NCBI RefSeq assembly: GCF_017355985.1 | Contig: NZ_JAFIQU010000003.1 | Location: 533,217-597,216 of the forward strand | Reading direction: 5' to 3' | Length of the DNA stretch: 64,000 bases | From: Arenibaculum pallidiluteum | GTDB taxonomy: Bacteria; Pseudomonadota; Alphaproteobacteria; Azospirillales; Azospirillaceae | In this document: positions 1 through 11,375 of the stretch, piece by piece | Layout of the letters: the number at the start of each line of letters is the position of its first letter | How positions within the stretch are numbered: position 1 is the first letter of the stretch | Program-made: the position numbers and the translations under genes | The notes under the pieces: model-generated | The model's input: the letters and a program-made list of their open reading frames with translations, nothing else | Databases searched by the model: none | What the model was told of the DNA's origin: nothing

Positions 1-945
1 GCCGAGAACGCGCCGCGACCAGACCCGGTTGAACTCGGTCAGTGACGTCCCGATGCGGGTGCCGCCGGACCAGTCCTGCACCGCAGCGGAGACCTTCTCC
101 AGCGCGGCGTCCACGTCCTTGAGGCGCAGGTGCCGGGTGATGTTGGTCAGGCGGGTGCCGAAGACGAAGCTGTGCACGCGGTCGCGGTCGTTCGTCACGG
201 CATGCAGGAAGTGCAGGATCATCCGCGAATAGCGGCTCATCGATCCCGAGATGTCGCAGAGCACGACGAGCGGCGGGTGTCGCTCGCGGCGCCGACGCCT
301 GGCGAGGTCGATGACCTGTCCGCCGCTGCGCAGCGTCCGCCGCAGCGTGGCGCGGGGGTCGGCGGTCCTCCCCGTGGGACTCGGCTGGAACCTCCGCGTC
401 GGCACGGTCATCAGCGGCAGGGTCATGCGCCTGATCGCCTGCTTGGCGAGGGCGATCTCGGCCGTGCTCATCTTCTCGAAGTCGCGGGCCTGCAGCAGCT
501 CGCGCTCGGAGAAGGTGAGCGCGGCGTCCACCTGCACCTCCGGCCTCTCCTGGGCCTTGCCCTGCCGGTCGGCATCGGTCCGCGGCATCATGGCCTCGGC
601 CACGCGGCGCGAGAGCTCCGGCCCCTCGCGCTTGAGGTCGGCGCGCAGCGCGGGCAGCAGAAGGCCCATCATGCGCTCGAGAAGCTGCGGATTGCGCCAG
701 AAGACGTGGAAGGCCTGATCGAAGATCTCGCGCTGGTCCCGCCGGTTCACGAAGACGGCGTGAAGGGTCCAGTAGAAGACCCGCCGGTCGTCGAGCCCCG
801 TGGCCTCGACCGCCTCGACGGCCTGCAGGACCTTCCCGGGGCCGACCGGCAGCCCCGCCGCCCGCAGCGTGCGGGCGAAATGCATGATGTTCAGCGCGAG
901 GCGGCCCTGCGCTCCGCGCGCGGTGTCGTCGGCGTCACGCAGCAC
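1..945 (-). CDS. coxE: CoxE-like VWA-domain protein, 3' end cut by the window edge
   Basis: The gene runs off the left edge, so about 315 codons are visible and the C-terminus is missing. A metal-binding MIDAS-type motif DISGSM lies near residue 228, in a von Willebrand A domain that follows an Arg-rich helical N-terminal half, as in CoxE/YehP-type proteins. CoxE works with the MoxR ATPase CoxD in maturing the Mo-Cu active site of CO dehydrogenase in Oligotropha; that role is inferred here. The start chosen is GTG at 945, because GGAGGGG lies 5-8 bases upstream and the ATG at 979 in another frame stops after 14 codons. It follows coxD after 30 bases and is probably co-transcribed. Confidence 0.85.
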   Translation of the reverse strand, partial: MLRDADDTARGAQGRLALNIMHFARTLRAAGLPVGPGKVLQAVEAVEATGLDDRRVFYWTLHAVFVNRRDQREIFDQAFHVFWRNPQLLERMMGLLLPALRADLKREGPELSRRVAEAMMPRTDADRQGKAQERPEVQVDAALTFSERELLQARDFEKMSTAEIALAKQAIRRMTLPLMTVPTRRFQPSPTGRTADPRATLRRTLRSGGQVIDLARRRRRERHPPLVVLCDISGSMSRYSRMILHFLHAVTNDRDRVHSFVFGTRLTNITRHLRLKDVDAALEKVSAAVQDWSGGTRIGTSLTEFNRVWSRRVLG

Positions 946-975
946 CCGAGCCCCTCCGCCTGGCCATGCGCGGCG

Positions 976-1908
976 TCATTGCAGGCGCGCCGCAGACAGC
1001 TCGGACTTCACCTGGGCCAGGATCCGGTTGGCCTCGCTGCCCTGGATCCGCGCGATGTCGTCCTGGTATTTCAGCAGGGTGCCCAGCGTGTCCTCGACCG
1101 TCGCGGGGTCCAGCTCCAGCTTGTCGAGTTGCACGAGCGCCTGCGCCCAGTCCAGCGTCTCCGCGACGCCGGGCAGCTTGAACAGGTCCATGCCGCGCAG
1201 GCGCTGCACGAAGCCGACCACCTCGGCCGACAGGCGCTCGGGGGCCTGCGGCACCTTGCGGCGCAGGATCTCGGCCTCGCGCGCGGCATCGGGGTAGTCG
1301 ACCCAGTGGTAGAAGCAGCGCCGTTTCAACGCGTCGTGGATCTCGCGCGTGCGGTTCGAGGTCAGGATCACCACGGGCGGGCGCGCCGCCTTGATGGTGC
1401 CGAGCTCGGGGATCGTGACCTGGAAGTCCGACAGAACCTCCAGCAGATAGGCCTCGAAGGGCTCGTCTGTGCGGTCGAGCTCGTCGATCAGCAGCACCGG
1501 CGGGTTGCCCTGGGCATCGGTCTCAAGCGCCTGGAGCAGGGGGCGCCGGATCAGGAACCGCTCATCGAAGATGTCGTGGGCGAGTGCCTCGCGGTCGGCG
1601 CCGCCCGCGGCCTCGGCCAAACGGATCTCGATCATCTGGCGGGCGTAGTTCCACTCGTAGACCGCGGCGGCGACGTCCAGACCCTCGTAGCATTGCAGGC
1701 GCACCAGGCGGCGCCCCAGCGTCGCCGCGAGCACCTTCGCGACCTCGGTCTTTCCGGTGCCGGCCTCGCCCTCGAGAAAGAGCGGACGGCCCAGCTTCAG
1801 GGCCAGGAACAGGGCGGTGGCCAGCGAGCGCTCGGCGACGTAGTCGCCCGCGCGCAGAAGATCGGCCGTGGATTCGACGGATTCCGGAAGCGGCTTTGAG
1901 TCGGTCAT
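976..1908 (-). CDS. coxD: CoxD-like MoxR family AAA+ ATPase
   Basis: This 310-residue protein has the MoxR AAA+ layout. Walker A GEAGTGKT lies near residue 47 and Walker B VLLIDELDR near 138-146, followed by the sensor/lid region. MoxR ATPases act as chaperones for metalloenzyme assembly together with a VWA partner, here the downstream CoxE-like gene. Its position beside the molybdenum hydroxylase genes suggests it inserts or sulfurates the active-site metal of CoxL, but it is separated from coxM by the divergent TSUP gene, so it forms its own transcription unit with coxE. It starts at ATG 1908, and the 176-base gap to the TSUP gene must hold both divergent promoters. Confidence 0.88.
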   Translation of the reverse strand: MTDSKPLPESVESTADLLRAGDYVAERSLATALFLALKLGRPLFLEGEAGTGKTEVAKVLAATLGRRLVRLQCYEGLDVAAAVYEWNYARQMIEIRLAEAAGGADREALAHDIFDERFLIRRPLLQALETDAQGNPPVLLIDELDRTDEPFEAYLLEVLSDFQVTIPELGTIKAARPPVVILTSNRTREIHDALKRRCFYHWVDYPDAAREAEILRRKVPQAPERLSAEVVGFVQRLRGMDLFKLPGVAETLDWAQALVQLDKLELDPATVEDTLGTLLKYQDDIARIQGSEANRILAQVKSELSAARLQ

Positions 1909-2084
1909 GGTCTTCCCGGGCGTTTTGCTGGCATCGCATCAGGAATCCAGTCCCGGGACAAGTGCGCGCTCGGGCAGCCCAGCGATGCGATCCGGCCGCG
2001 CCGAGCCCGCCGAAATCCGTAGTGCCCGGGCACAGGGGCTTCGGCTAAAAGGGTCGCGTCGCACAACCTGCCGCCGATGCGAGG

Positions 2085-2858
2085 ATGTCCATGGACCCGT
2101 GGAATGCGTTGCTCCTGTTCGTTGCCGCCGTGGCGGCGGGGGCGCTGAACGCGGTCGCGGGGGGCGGCACCTTCTTCACCTTCTCGGCCCTTGTGGCGAC
2201 CGGCATGCCCGCCGTCGCCGCGAATGCTACCAGCACTGCCGCGCTCTGGCCGGGCAGCATCGCCGGGCTTGCGGCCTACCGGCACGAGGCGCGCAGCCAC
2301 TGGCAGCGCTTCGTCGTTCTGGGGCTGGTCAGCCTGGTGGGCGGAGCACTGGGCGCGTGGGCCCTGCTGGTCATCCAGGAAACTACCTTCGAGGCGATGG
2401 TCCCCTGGCTCCTGCTCGGTGCCACGGTGCTTTTCGGTTTCGGCCCGCAGATCCGGAAGATCGTGCGCCGCGTGGGCGAGCTGGGCACCGGCGCGGCCGG
2501 GCGGGTCGGCCCGGCCCTTGGCCTCGCCTTCCAGTTTCTCGTCGCGATCTACGGCGGATTCTTCGGCGCCGGCCTCGGCATCCTGATGCTGGCGGCCCTG
2601 ACCCTCACGGAGAAGGGCGACTTCCACGTCGCGAACGCGGCGAAGACCCTGCTCGCCGTCCTGATCAACGGCGTGGCAGTGGCGCTCTTCGTGTTCGGCG
2701 GTCTCGTCCACGTGCCCGAGGCGATCGTGATGCTGGTGGGCGCCGTTGCCGGCGGCTACGGCGGCGTCGCCGCGGCCCGCCGCGTACCCGAGCCGATCCT
2801 GCGCGGCGTCGTGGTCACGATCGGCATCACGCTCTCGCTCTACTTCTTCTTCCGCTGA
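2085..2858 (+). CDS. TSUP/TauE-SafE family membrane permease
   Basis: This 257-residue protein is almost entirely hydrophobic with about eight membrane spans. The first span contains GALNAVAGGG, the glycine-rich signature of the sulfite exporter TauE/SafE (TSUP, formerly DUF81) family, and a second pseudo-repeat begins near residue 140 (YGGFFGAGLG). Members move sulfite, sulfoacetate, thiosulfate or other small organosulfur anions; the substrate cannot be read from sequence. It sits on the opposite strand inside the cox cluster, divergent from coxD and convergent with coxM. ATG 2085 has its purine-rich GAGG too close, so the second ATG at 2091 (spacing about 6) is an equally good start. Confidence 0.85.
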   Translation: MSMDPWNALLLFVAAVAAGALNAVAGGGTFFTFSALVATGMPAVAANATSTAALWPGSIAGLAAYRHEARSHWQRFVVLGLVSLVGGALGAWALLVIQETTFEAMVPWLLLGATVLFGFGPQIRKIVRRVGELGTGAAGRVGPALGLAFQFLVAIYGGFFGAGLGILMLAALTLTEKGDFHVANAAKTLLAVLINGVAVALFVFGGLVHVPEAIVMLVGAVAGGYGGVAAARRVPEPILRGVVVTIGITLSLYFFFR

Positions 2859-2887
2859 GCGCCGCAGGCAGGAGCTGGCCCAGCTAA

Positions 2888-2915
2888 GGCCTCCCCGCCA
2901 TTTCGCGGGGAGGCC
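2888..2915. terminator. Perfect 11-bp hairpin between convergent genes
   Basis: An 11-bp perfect GC stem (2888-2898 with 2905-2915) has a 6-base loop. It lies 30 bases after the TSUP stop and 20 bases before the coxM stop, so it can serve both converging transcripts. There is no clear T-run on either side. Confidence 0.6.
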
Positions 2916-2934
2916 GGCCGGTGGGCAGATGCCC

Positions 2935-3729
2935 TCAGGGGATCTGCGCGACCGCCCTCTTGGCCATGACCTTGACCAGGTTGGCCCGGTACTCCGCGCT
3001 GGCGTGGATGTCGCTGTTCAGCCCGTCGGCATCGACCTGCAGGGCATCCAGCGCGGCGGGGCTCCAGTTGCCGGCCAGGGCGACTTCGGCATCGGTCCAG
3101 CGGAACACGCTGGGCCCGGCGCCGGTCACCGCGACACGCACCTCGCCGCCGCGCTGCGCGACCATGACGCCGACGACGGCGTAGCGGCTGGCGGGGTTCG
3201 GGAACTTGGCATAGGCCGCGCGGTCGGGCCGCGGGAAGTGAACCTCCCGCACGAGCTCTCCGGGCTCCAGCGCAGTCTCGAACATGCCCGTGAAGAAGTC
3301 CTCCGCCGGGATCTCGCGCGCCGTGGTCCGAACCACGGCGCCGAAGCCCACCAGCGCCGCAGGATAGTCCGCCGCGGGATCGTTGTTGCTGATGGAGCCG
3401 CCGAGCGTGCCGCGGTTGCGCACCTGGCGGTCGCCGATCCCCTCGGCCAGATCGGCCAGCGCCGGGATCAGCCGCCGCACGGTCTGGTCATGGGCCACGG
3501 CGCCGTGGGTCGTCATGGCCCCGATCGTGATCCCGCCCGCCTCCTCGCGGATCCCCTTGAGCTCGGCGATGCCGCCGAGATCGACCAGGTCCGAGGGCTG
3601 AGCCAGTCGCTGCTTCAGCGTGGGCAGCAGCGTATGGCCGCCAGCCAGCGGCCGGGCCTCCTCGTTCCCGGTTAGCAGCGCGCTGGCCTCGGCGAGGCTG
3701 GCCGGGCGGTGATAGGCGAATTCGTACAT
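2935..3729 (-). CDS. coxM: Molybdenum hydroxylase FAD subunit (CoxM-like)
   Basis: This 264-residue protein is the medium, FAD-binding subunit of a xanthine dehydrogenase/CO dehydrogenase family enzyme. The two flavin pyrophosphate motifs are present: AGGHTLLP near residue 31 and TLGGSISNNDPAADYP near residue 105. It passes electrons from the 2Fe-2S subunit to a quinone or other acceptor. The start is ATG 3729, which gives the usual N-terminus MYEFAYHRPASL; a longer reading frame upstream overlaps coxL and is not used. It follows coxL by 13 bases and is the last gene of the coxSLM unit, ending in the shared hairpin at 2888-2915. Confidence 0.9.
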   Translation of the reverse strand: MYEFAYHRPASLAEASALLTGNEEARPLAGGHTLLPTLKQRLAQPSDLVDLGGIAELKGIREEAGGITIGAMTTHGAVAHDQTVRRLIPALADLAEGIGDRQVRNRGTLGGSISNNDPAADYPAALVGFGAVVRTTAREIPAEDFFTGMFETALEPGELVREVHFPRPDRAAYAKFPNPASRYAVVGVMVAQRGGEVRVAVTGAGPSVFRWTDAEVALAGNWSPAALDALQVDADGLNSDIHASAEYRANLVKVMAKRAVAQIP

Positions 3730-3742
3730 GGTCTTGCTCCCC

Positions 3743-6136
3743 TCACTCGGCGGCGACGGCGGCGGGCCGCCGGGCGTTGATGGCGCGCCAGACGCGCTCG
3801 GGCGTCGCAGGCATGTCCAGATGGGTGACGCCGAGATCGGCCAGGGCATCGACCACGGCGTTCATCACCGCGGCGGCGCCGCCGATCGTGCCGGCCTCTC
3901 CGCACCCCTTCACCCCCAGCGGGTTGTGGGTGCACGGCGCCTCCTCGTGGTAGGCGACCGTGAAGGACGGCACGTCGTCGGCCCGCGGCATGCAGTAGTC
4001 CATGTAGGAGCCCGACAGGAGCTGGCCGCTGTCGGGATCGTAGACCGCATGCTCCAGCAGGGCCTGGCCGATGCCCTGGACCAGGCCGCCATGAACCTGG
4101 CCCTCGACGATCATCGGATTGATCACCCTGCCGAAATCGTCGGCCGCCACGAAGTTCACGATCCGCACGACGCCCGTCTCGGGGTCGATCTCGACCTCGC
4201 AGATCTGCGTGCCGTTGGGATAGGTGAAGTTCTTGGGGTCGTAGAAGGCCTGCTCGTCCAGCCCCGGCTCGAGCTCTTCCAGCGGGAAGTTGTGCGGCAC
4301 GTAGGCGGAAAGCGCGATGTCGCCGATCCCCAGCGACTTGTCCGTGCCCGCGACCGTGAAGCGGCCGTCGCGGAACTCGACGTCCGTCTCGGCCGCCTCG
4401 AGCATGTGGGCCGCGATCTTCCGGGCCTTGTTCACGACCTTGTCGACGGCCTTCACGATCGCCGATCCGCCCACCGCGAGCGAGCGCGAGCCGTAGGTTC
4501 CCATGCCGAACGGGATCTTGGACGTGTCGCCGTGCACGATTTCCACGTTCTCGATGGGGATCCCGAACTTGTCGGCGACGATCTGGGCGAAGGTCGTCTC
4601 GTGACCCTGGCCATGGCTGTGGGAGCCCGTGAAGACCGTAACCGATCCGGTGGGATGGAACCGGACCTCGGCCGATTCATAGAGCCCCGCCCGGGCGCCG
4701 AGGGCGCCCGCGACGTTCGACGGCGCGATCCCGCAGGCCTCGATGTAGCTGGCGAAGCCAATGCCGCGGAGCTTTCCGCGCCGGGCCGCCTCGGCCTTGC
4801 GGGCCGGGAAGCCGGCATAGTCCGCGAGCTTCAGCGCCATGTCCATGCAGCGCGCGAAGTCGCCGGTGTCGTAGGTCAGCGCGACCGGCGTGTTGTAGGG
4901 CATTGCGGAGGGCGGAATGAAGTTCCGCCGCCGGATCTCGACCTTGTCGACGCCCGTCTCCCGCGCGGCGTTCTCGACCAGCCGCTCGATCAGGTAGCAG
5001 GCCTCGGGACGGCCGGCGCCGCGGTAGGCATCCACCGGGACCGTGTTGGTGAAGACCGCCTTCACCTCGGCGTAGATCGCAGGGGTCTTGTACTGGCCCG
5101 CCAGCAGCGTCGCGTAGAGATAGGTCGGGATCGAAGGCGCGAAGGTCGAGAGATAGGCGCCGAGATTGGCGGTCGTGTGCACCCGCAGCGCCAGGAAGTT
5201 GGCGTTCTCGTCCAGTGCCAGCTCGCAGGTCGTCAGGTGGTCGCGGCCGTGCGCATCGGAGAGGAATGCCTCGGAGCGGTCGGCGGTCCACTTGATCGGC
5301 CGGGTCACCTTGCGCGAGGCCCAGGTGACGATCGCCTCCTCGGCATAGTGGTAGATCTTCGCGCCGAAGCCGCCGCCGACGTCGGGCGCGATGACGCGCA
5401 GCTTGTGCTCAGGAATGCCCAGCACGAAGGCGCCCATCAGCAGGCGGATCACGTGCGGGTTCTGGGACGAGGTCCAGAGCGTGTACTCGCCCGTGCTGCG
5501 GTCGAACTCGCCGATATAGGAGCGGGGCTCCATGGGGTTCGGAACCAGCCGCGTATTCACGAGGTCGATCCGCGTGACGTGCTTTGCGCGGGCGAAGGCT
5601 GCGTCCACGGCGGCGGCGTCGCCGATGTGCCAGTCGTAGCAGACATTGCCGGGCGCCTCGGCATGGATCTGCGGCGCGCCCGCCGCAAGGGCGCGATCCG
5701 AGGTCACCGCCGCGGGCAGCTCCTCGTAGTCGACCTCGATCAGCTCGGCCGCGTCCCTCGCCTGGCCGAGGCTGTCGGCGATCACGACGGCGACCTGGTC
5801 GCCGACGTAGCGCACGATGTCGACCGCGAGGGGAGGGTGCGGTGGCTCGGCCATGGGCGAGCCGTCCTTGGAATGGATCTGCCAGCCGCAGGGCAGGCCC
5901 TTGACCCCGTCGGCGGCCATGTCGCGGCCGGTGAAGACGGCGACGACGCCCGGCGCCGCCTGGGCTGCCGAGACGTCGATCTCGCGGATCCGGGCATGTG
6001 CGTGCGGGCTTCGCAGGACGTAGGCGTAGGTCTGATTGGCCCTGTTGATGTCGTCGGTGTAGTTGCCCTGGCCGGTCAGGAAGCGGATGTCCTCGCGGCG
6101 CCGGACGGGGGCGCCGATCCCAGTGGGGTTCGCCAT
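3743..6136 (-). CDS. coxL: Molybdenum hydroxylase large subunit, form II CoxL-like
   Basis: This 797-residue protein carries both aldehyde oxidase/xanthine dehydrogenase molybdopterin domains. Recognisable elements are GGGFGAK in the cofactor site, [10 protein letters not shown] near residue 367 and the catalytic-Glu loop [10 protein letters not shown] near 743. AYRGAGR marks form II (CO-dehydrogenase-like) enzymes; the true form I CO dehydrogenase active-site loop is AYxCSFR, which is absent. The natural substrate is therefore uncertain: slow CO oxidation has been discussed for form II, but other hydroxylations are equally possible. The length is normal. It lies between coxS (40-base gap) and coxM (13-base gap) in one transcription unit. 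Confidence 0.92.
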   Translation of the reverse strand: MANPTGIGAPVRRREDIRFLTGQGNYTDDINRANQTYAYVLRSPHAHARIREIDVSAAQAAPGVVAVFTGRDMAADGVKGLPCGWQIHSKDGSPMAEPPHPPLAVDIVRYVGDQVAVVIADSLGQARDAAELIEVDYEELPAAVTSDRALAAGAPQIHAEAPGNVCYDWHIGDAAAVDAAFARAKHVTRIDLVNTRLVPNPMEPRSYIGEFDRSTGEYTLWTSSQNPHVIRLLMGAFVLGIPEHKLRVIAPDVGGGFGAKIYHYAEEAIVTWASRKVTRPIKWTADRSEAFLSDAHGRDHLTTCELALDENANFLALRVHTTANLGAYLSTFAPSIPTYLYATLLAGQYKTPAIYAEVKAVFTNTVPVDAYRGAGRPEACYLIERLVENAARETGVDKVEIRRRNFIPPSAMPYNTPVALTYDTGDFARCMDMALKLADYAGFPARKAEAARRGKLRGIGFASYIEACGIAPSNVAGALGARAGLYESAEVRFHPTGSVTVFTGSHSHGQGHETTFAQIVADKFGIPIENVEIVHGDTSKIPFGMGTYGSRSLAVGGSAIVKAVDKVVNKARKIAAHMLEAAETDVEFRDGRFTVAGTDKSLGIGDIALSAYVPHNFPLEELEPGLDEQAFYDPKNFTYPNGTQICEVEIDPETGVVRIVNFVAADDFGRVINPMIVEGQVHGGLVQGIGQALLEHAVYDPDSGQLLSGSYMDYCMPRADDVPSFTVAYHEEAPCTHNPLGVKGCGEAGTIGGAAAVMNAVVDALADLGVTHLDMPATPERVWRAINARRPAAVAAE

Positions 6137-6176
6137 GACGTTTCTCCCGGGAGCATCGTTCTGGTTCTTGTCGGGC

Positions 6177-6668
<492 letters not shown>

Positions 6669-6845
6669 CAGGATCCTCCCTCATCGGCCCGTTGCTGCCG
6701 ATCGCCTCGCCGCGACGGGCCTTCTTCGGGCCCGCATCGCACGACCGGCATTCACCATTTGTAAAGGCTAAGGGCGGCGCAAGCCCACGGTCAAGCGACG
6801 AGGCGGATAGGATCCGCCCCGGTGGCGCTCACGAGGAAGGTGGGC

Positions 6846-7607
6846 TCACAGGAACGCAATCAGTAGGATCGCCACCAGCACGATCAGGGCCGGAACCCAG
6901 ATCTTCGGCGAGAGGCCAGGGGCCGGCTCGGCCAGGCGTCCGGGCGGCTCCATGCCGCCGACGACCGTGGGTGCCGCGACGGCGGCCAGGGCAGAAGCCT
7001 CGCCCATCTCGCCGACGCTCTCCTCGGTCCTGTGGGGCGTGCTGCCGAAGCTCTCGCGCGCGGCGGCCGGCTCGGGCGGCACCTGCGCCGGCGCGGCGGA
7101 GGACGCAACGGCAGCAGGGGCAATAGGGGTGGCAGGGACGGGCTCGCCGGCTAGCACCGGAGCCGGCCCGGAGAGCCGCTCGGCGAAGCAGGAGAAGAAG
7201 TCGTCGGCCATCTTGCGGGCGGCCGAATCGACCAGGCGCGATCCGATCTGGGCGAGCTTGCCGCCGACGCTGGCATGCGCCTCGTAGGTCAGCACCGTCG
7301 CGTCCGGCCCATCCTCGGCGAGGCGCACCGTCGCGCCGCCCTTGCCGAAACCCGCGACGCCGCCGCTGCCTTCGCCGGTGATCACGTACCCGGCGGGCGG
7401 ATCGATGTCGGACAGGGTCACCTTGCCGGAGAACTTGGCCTTCACGGGCCCGACCTTCGCCACGACCCTGGCCGTGAACTCGGTGTCGGAGACCTTCACC
7501 ACCTCCTCGCAGCCAGCGATGCAGGCACGCAGCGTCTCGGGGTCGTTCAGGGCTTCCCAGACGCGGGCCCGCGGGGCAGGGATTCGGTACTCGCCTGTCA
7601 TGTCCAT
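6846..7607 (-). CDS. coxG: CoxG-like SRPBCC protein with C-terminal membrane anchor
   Basis: This 253-residue protein has an N-terminal SRPBCC/START-like domain (starting MDMTGEYRIPAPRARVW) of the CO dehydrogenase subunit G family. A low-complexity Ala/Pro linker follows, then a single C-terminal hydrophobic helix (residues about 236-253). CoxG of Oligotropha helps recruit CO dehydrogenase to the membrane, and the tail anchor seen here fits that role. ATG 7607 is chosen because GGGAGGA sits 6 bases upstream; the longer frame from 7685 has no such site. It is transcribed toward coxS and is divergent from the TAXI transporter. Confidence 0.87.
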   Translation of the reverse strand: MDMTGEYRIPAPRARVWEALNDPETLRACIAGCEEVVKVSDTEFTARVVAKVGPVKAKFSGKVTLSDIDPPAGYVITGEGSGGVAGFGKGGATVRLAEDGPDATVLTYEAHASVGGKLAQIGSRLVDSAARKMADDFFSCFAERLSGPAPVLAGEPVPATPIAPAAVASSAAPAQVPPEPAAARESFGSTPHRTEESVGEMGEASALAAVAAPTVVGGMEPPGRLAEPAPGLSPKIWVPALIVLVAILLIAFL

Positions 7608-7768
7608 GGTCGGTCCTCCCGTCGTCGAGGCTAGGATCTCGTCCCGCGGAGGGCAAGGCCGCGCGGCGCCGCGGTCGCCGTACAACGCCTTGGCAGTCTC
7701 CGTTTCCTTCGGCTAGGGTGCCGAACAGTGCGTGCGCCCAAAAGGGTCACGGGACCAGGGAGGAACCC

Positions 7769-8707
7769 ATGAAGAAGATCATCGCGGCGACGGCGCTTGC
7801 GCTGCTCGCCGCCACTCCGGCCAAGGCCGACGCCTTCATCAACATCCTCACGGGGGGCACCAGCGGCGTCTACTATCCGCTGGGCGTCGCGATCGAGGGC
7901 GTCTTCAAGAAGTCCATCCCCGGCGCCAAGGTCTCGGTCCAGGCGACGAAGGCCTCGGCCGAGAACCTGAACCTCGTCCAGCAGGGCAAGGGCGAGCTGG
8001 CCTTCACCCAGACCGACACCGTCGCCCAGGCCGTGCGCGGCGACAACGAGGCGGGCTTCCCCAAGCCGCTGGACAAGATCCGCCACATCGCGACGATCTA
8101 CCCGAACTACATCCAGATCGTGGCGTCCAAGGAGTCCGGCATCAAGTCGCTGGCCGACCTCAAGGGCAAGCGCGTGTCCGTCGGCGCGCCGAAGTCCGGC
8201 ACCGAGCTGAACGCCCGCGCGATCCTTAAGGCGGCGGGAATCACCTACCAGGATCTCGGCAAGGTCGAGTATCTGCCCTTCGGCGAGTCGGTGGATCTCA
8301 TGAAGAACCGCCAGCTCGACGCCACGCTGCAGTCCGCGGGCCTCGGCGTCGCCTCCATCAAGGATCTCGCCACCGCGCTCGAGATCACCGTCGTTCCGGT
8401 CTCGGCCGAGGTCGTCCAGGCAACGGGCGATCCCAGCTACGTGAACCTGACCATTCCCGCGGGCACCTATGGCGGCATGACCTCCGACGTGGTGACGGCG
8501 GCCACCGGCAATGCGCTGGTGACGTCCTCCGCCGTCGACGACGAGACCGCCTACCAGATGACGAAGGCCGTCTGGGAGAACCTCGACGCGCTCGTCAACG
8601 CCCACGCGACGGCCAAGCAGATCAAGCTCGACGCGAGCGTGATCAAGTCGGCGGCGCCGCTGCATCCCGGCGCGGCCCGCTACTACAAGGAAAAGGGCCT
8701 GATGTAA
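7769..8707 (+). CDS. TAXI-type TRAP transporter solute-binding protein
   Basis: This 312-residue secreted protein has a signal peptide (KKIIAATALALLAATPAKA, cleavage near residue 20) and the TAXI signature GGTSGVYYPLGVAI just after it. TAXI proteins are periplasmic receptors of sodium-coupled TRAP transporters; known ligands of the family are small acids such as glutamate, but the ligand here cannot be told. ATG 7769 follows GGAGG at good spacing. The next gene is its fused permease, 97 bases downstream beyond a very stable hairpin. The gene is divergent from coxG, so a link between this importer and the molybdenum enzyme is possible but unproven. Confidence 0.92.
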   Translation: MKKIIAATALALLAATPAKADAFINILTGGTSGVYYPLGVAIEGVFKKSIPGAKVSVQATKASAENLNLVQQGKGELAFTQTDTVAQAVRGDNEAGFPKPLDKIRHIATIYPNYIQIVASKESGIKSLADLKGKRVSVGAPKSGTELNARAILKAAGITYQDLGKVEYLPFGESVDLMKNRQLDATLQSAGLGVASIKDLATALEITVVPVSAEVVQATGDPSYVNLTIPAGTYGGMTSDVVTAATGNALVTSSAVDDETAYQMTKAVWENLDALVNAHATAKQIKLDASVIKSAAPLHPGAARYYKEKGLM

Positions 8708-8733
8708 GGGCCAGGGCCCGACACGGGTCCGGG

Positions 8734-8768
8734 CGCGCGCCGGCGGGGCAACTCCCCGCCGGCGCGCG
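8734..8768 (+). terminator. 15-bp GC hairpin between binding-protein and permease genes
   Basis: A perfect 15-bp GC stem (8734-8748 with 8754-8768) has a 5-base loop and no T-run. It lies within the TAXI-TRAP operon, so it is more likely a 3' mRNA stabiliser or partial attenuator that favours the binding protein than a full terminator. Confidence 0.55.
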
Positions 8769-8804
8769 ATCTGCTGCAATTCCTCGGTCGGCGGAACCAA
8801 GACC

Positions 8805-10912
<2,108 letters not shown>

Positions 10913-10916
<4 letters not shown>

Positions 10917-11299
10917 GCCTTCTGTGCGTGGTGGCGGGCGGCGCCGTGGCGGCGCGGCTCGCCCTCGAGGCCGGGAGCTTCACCCTGAGCTGGACCCACA
11001 GCATCGAGAAGACCGCCTGGTGGGAGCGCTGGGTGGTCGAGGACGCGGGCCTTCGTCCCGTCGAGGCGCGAATCACGGGGTCCGGCCCAGGCATGGACCC
11101 CCCCGAGGGCGGACGCTGGGAGGGTGGGTTCTGGACCTACCGCCCATCGGTTCCGCCGCAGCCATCAGTAACGCTTGCCAACTCGTCCAACACGGCCGAC
11201 TACACGCTGTGCGCCAGGGACGGGTGCGGCCCGCTCGCGCGCGTGGCCGGCGGGCTCGACCGCCCGGTCACGCTGCTGCCCTGCGCACCGCCGTCCTGA
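10913..11299 (+). CDS. DUF1850 protein of the TAXI-TRAP operon
   Basis: This 128-residue protein begins at GTG 10913, overlapping the permease stop by 4 bases (GTGA), so translation is likely coupled. It has a short hydrophobic N-terminus and contains the DUF1850 core with SWTHSIEKTAWWERW near residue 25 and a glycine/proline-rich middle. DUF1850 proteins are frequent neighbours of TAXI-TRAP permeases, but their role is not known. Two cysteines (in LCARDGCG) near residue 100 could form a disulfide if the protein is exported. The unit ends at a small hairpin just downstream. Confidence 0.8.
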
Positions 11300-11305
11300 G
11301 GCTTG

Positions 11306-11326
11306 GCTTGCCCTTTCGGGGCAAGC
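11306..11326 (+). terminator. Short hairpin after the TRAP operon
   Basis: An 8-bp stem (11306-11313 with 11319-11326) with a 5-base loop lies 7 bases after the DUF1850 stop and 50 bases before the antiporter gene. There is no T-run, so termination would be weak. Confidence 0.45.
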
Positions 11327-11375
11327 ATACTCCGCCCGCCCGATCTTCCGCCCTCAACGGAGCGACTCCTTGGCC

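Noticed and set aside
943..979. ATG at 979 overlapping the coxD stop as start of coxE
   Set aside because: The frame from that ATG (and ATG 967) hits TGA after 14 codons; the VWA protein is in another frame and starts at GTG 945.
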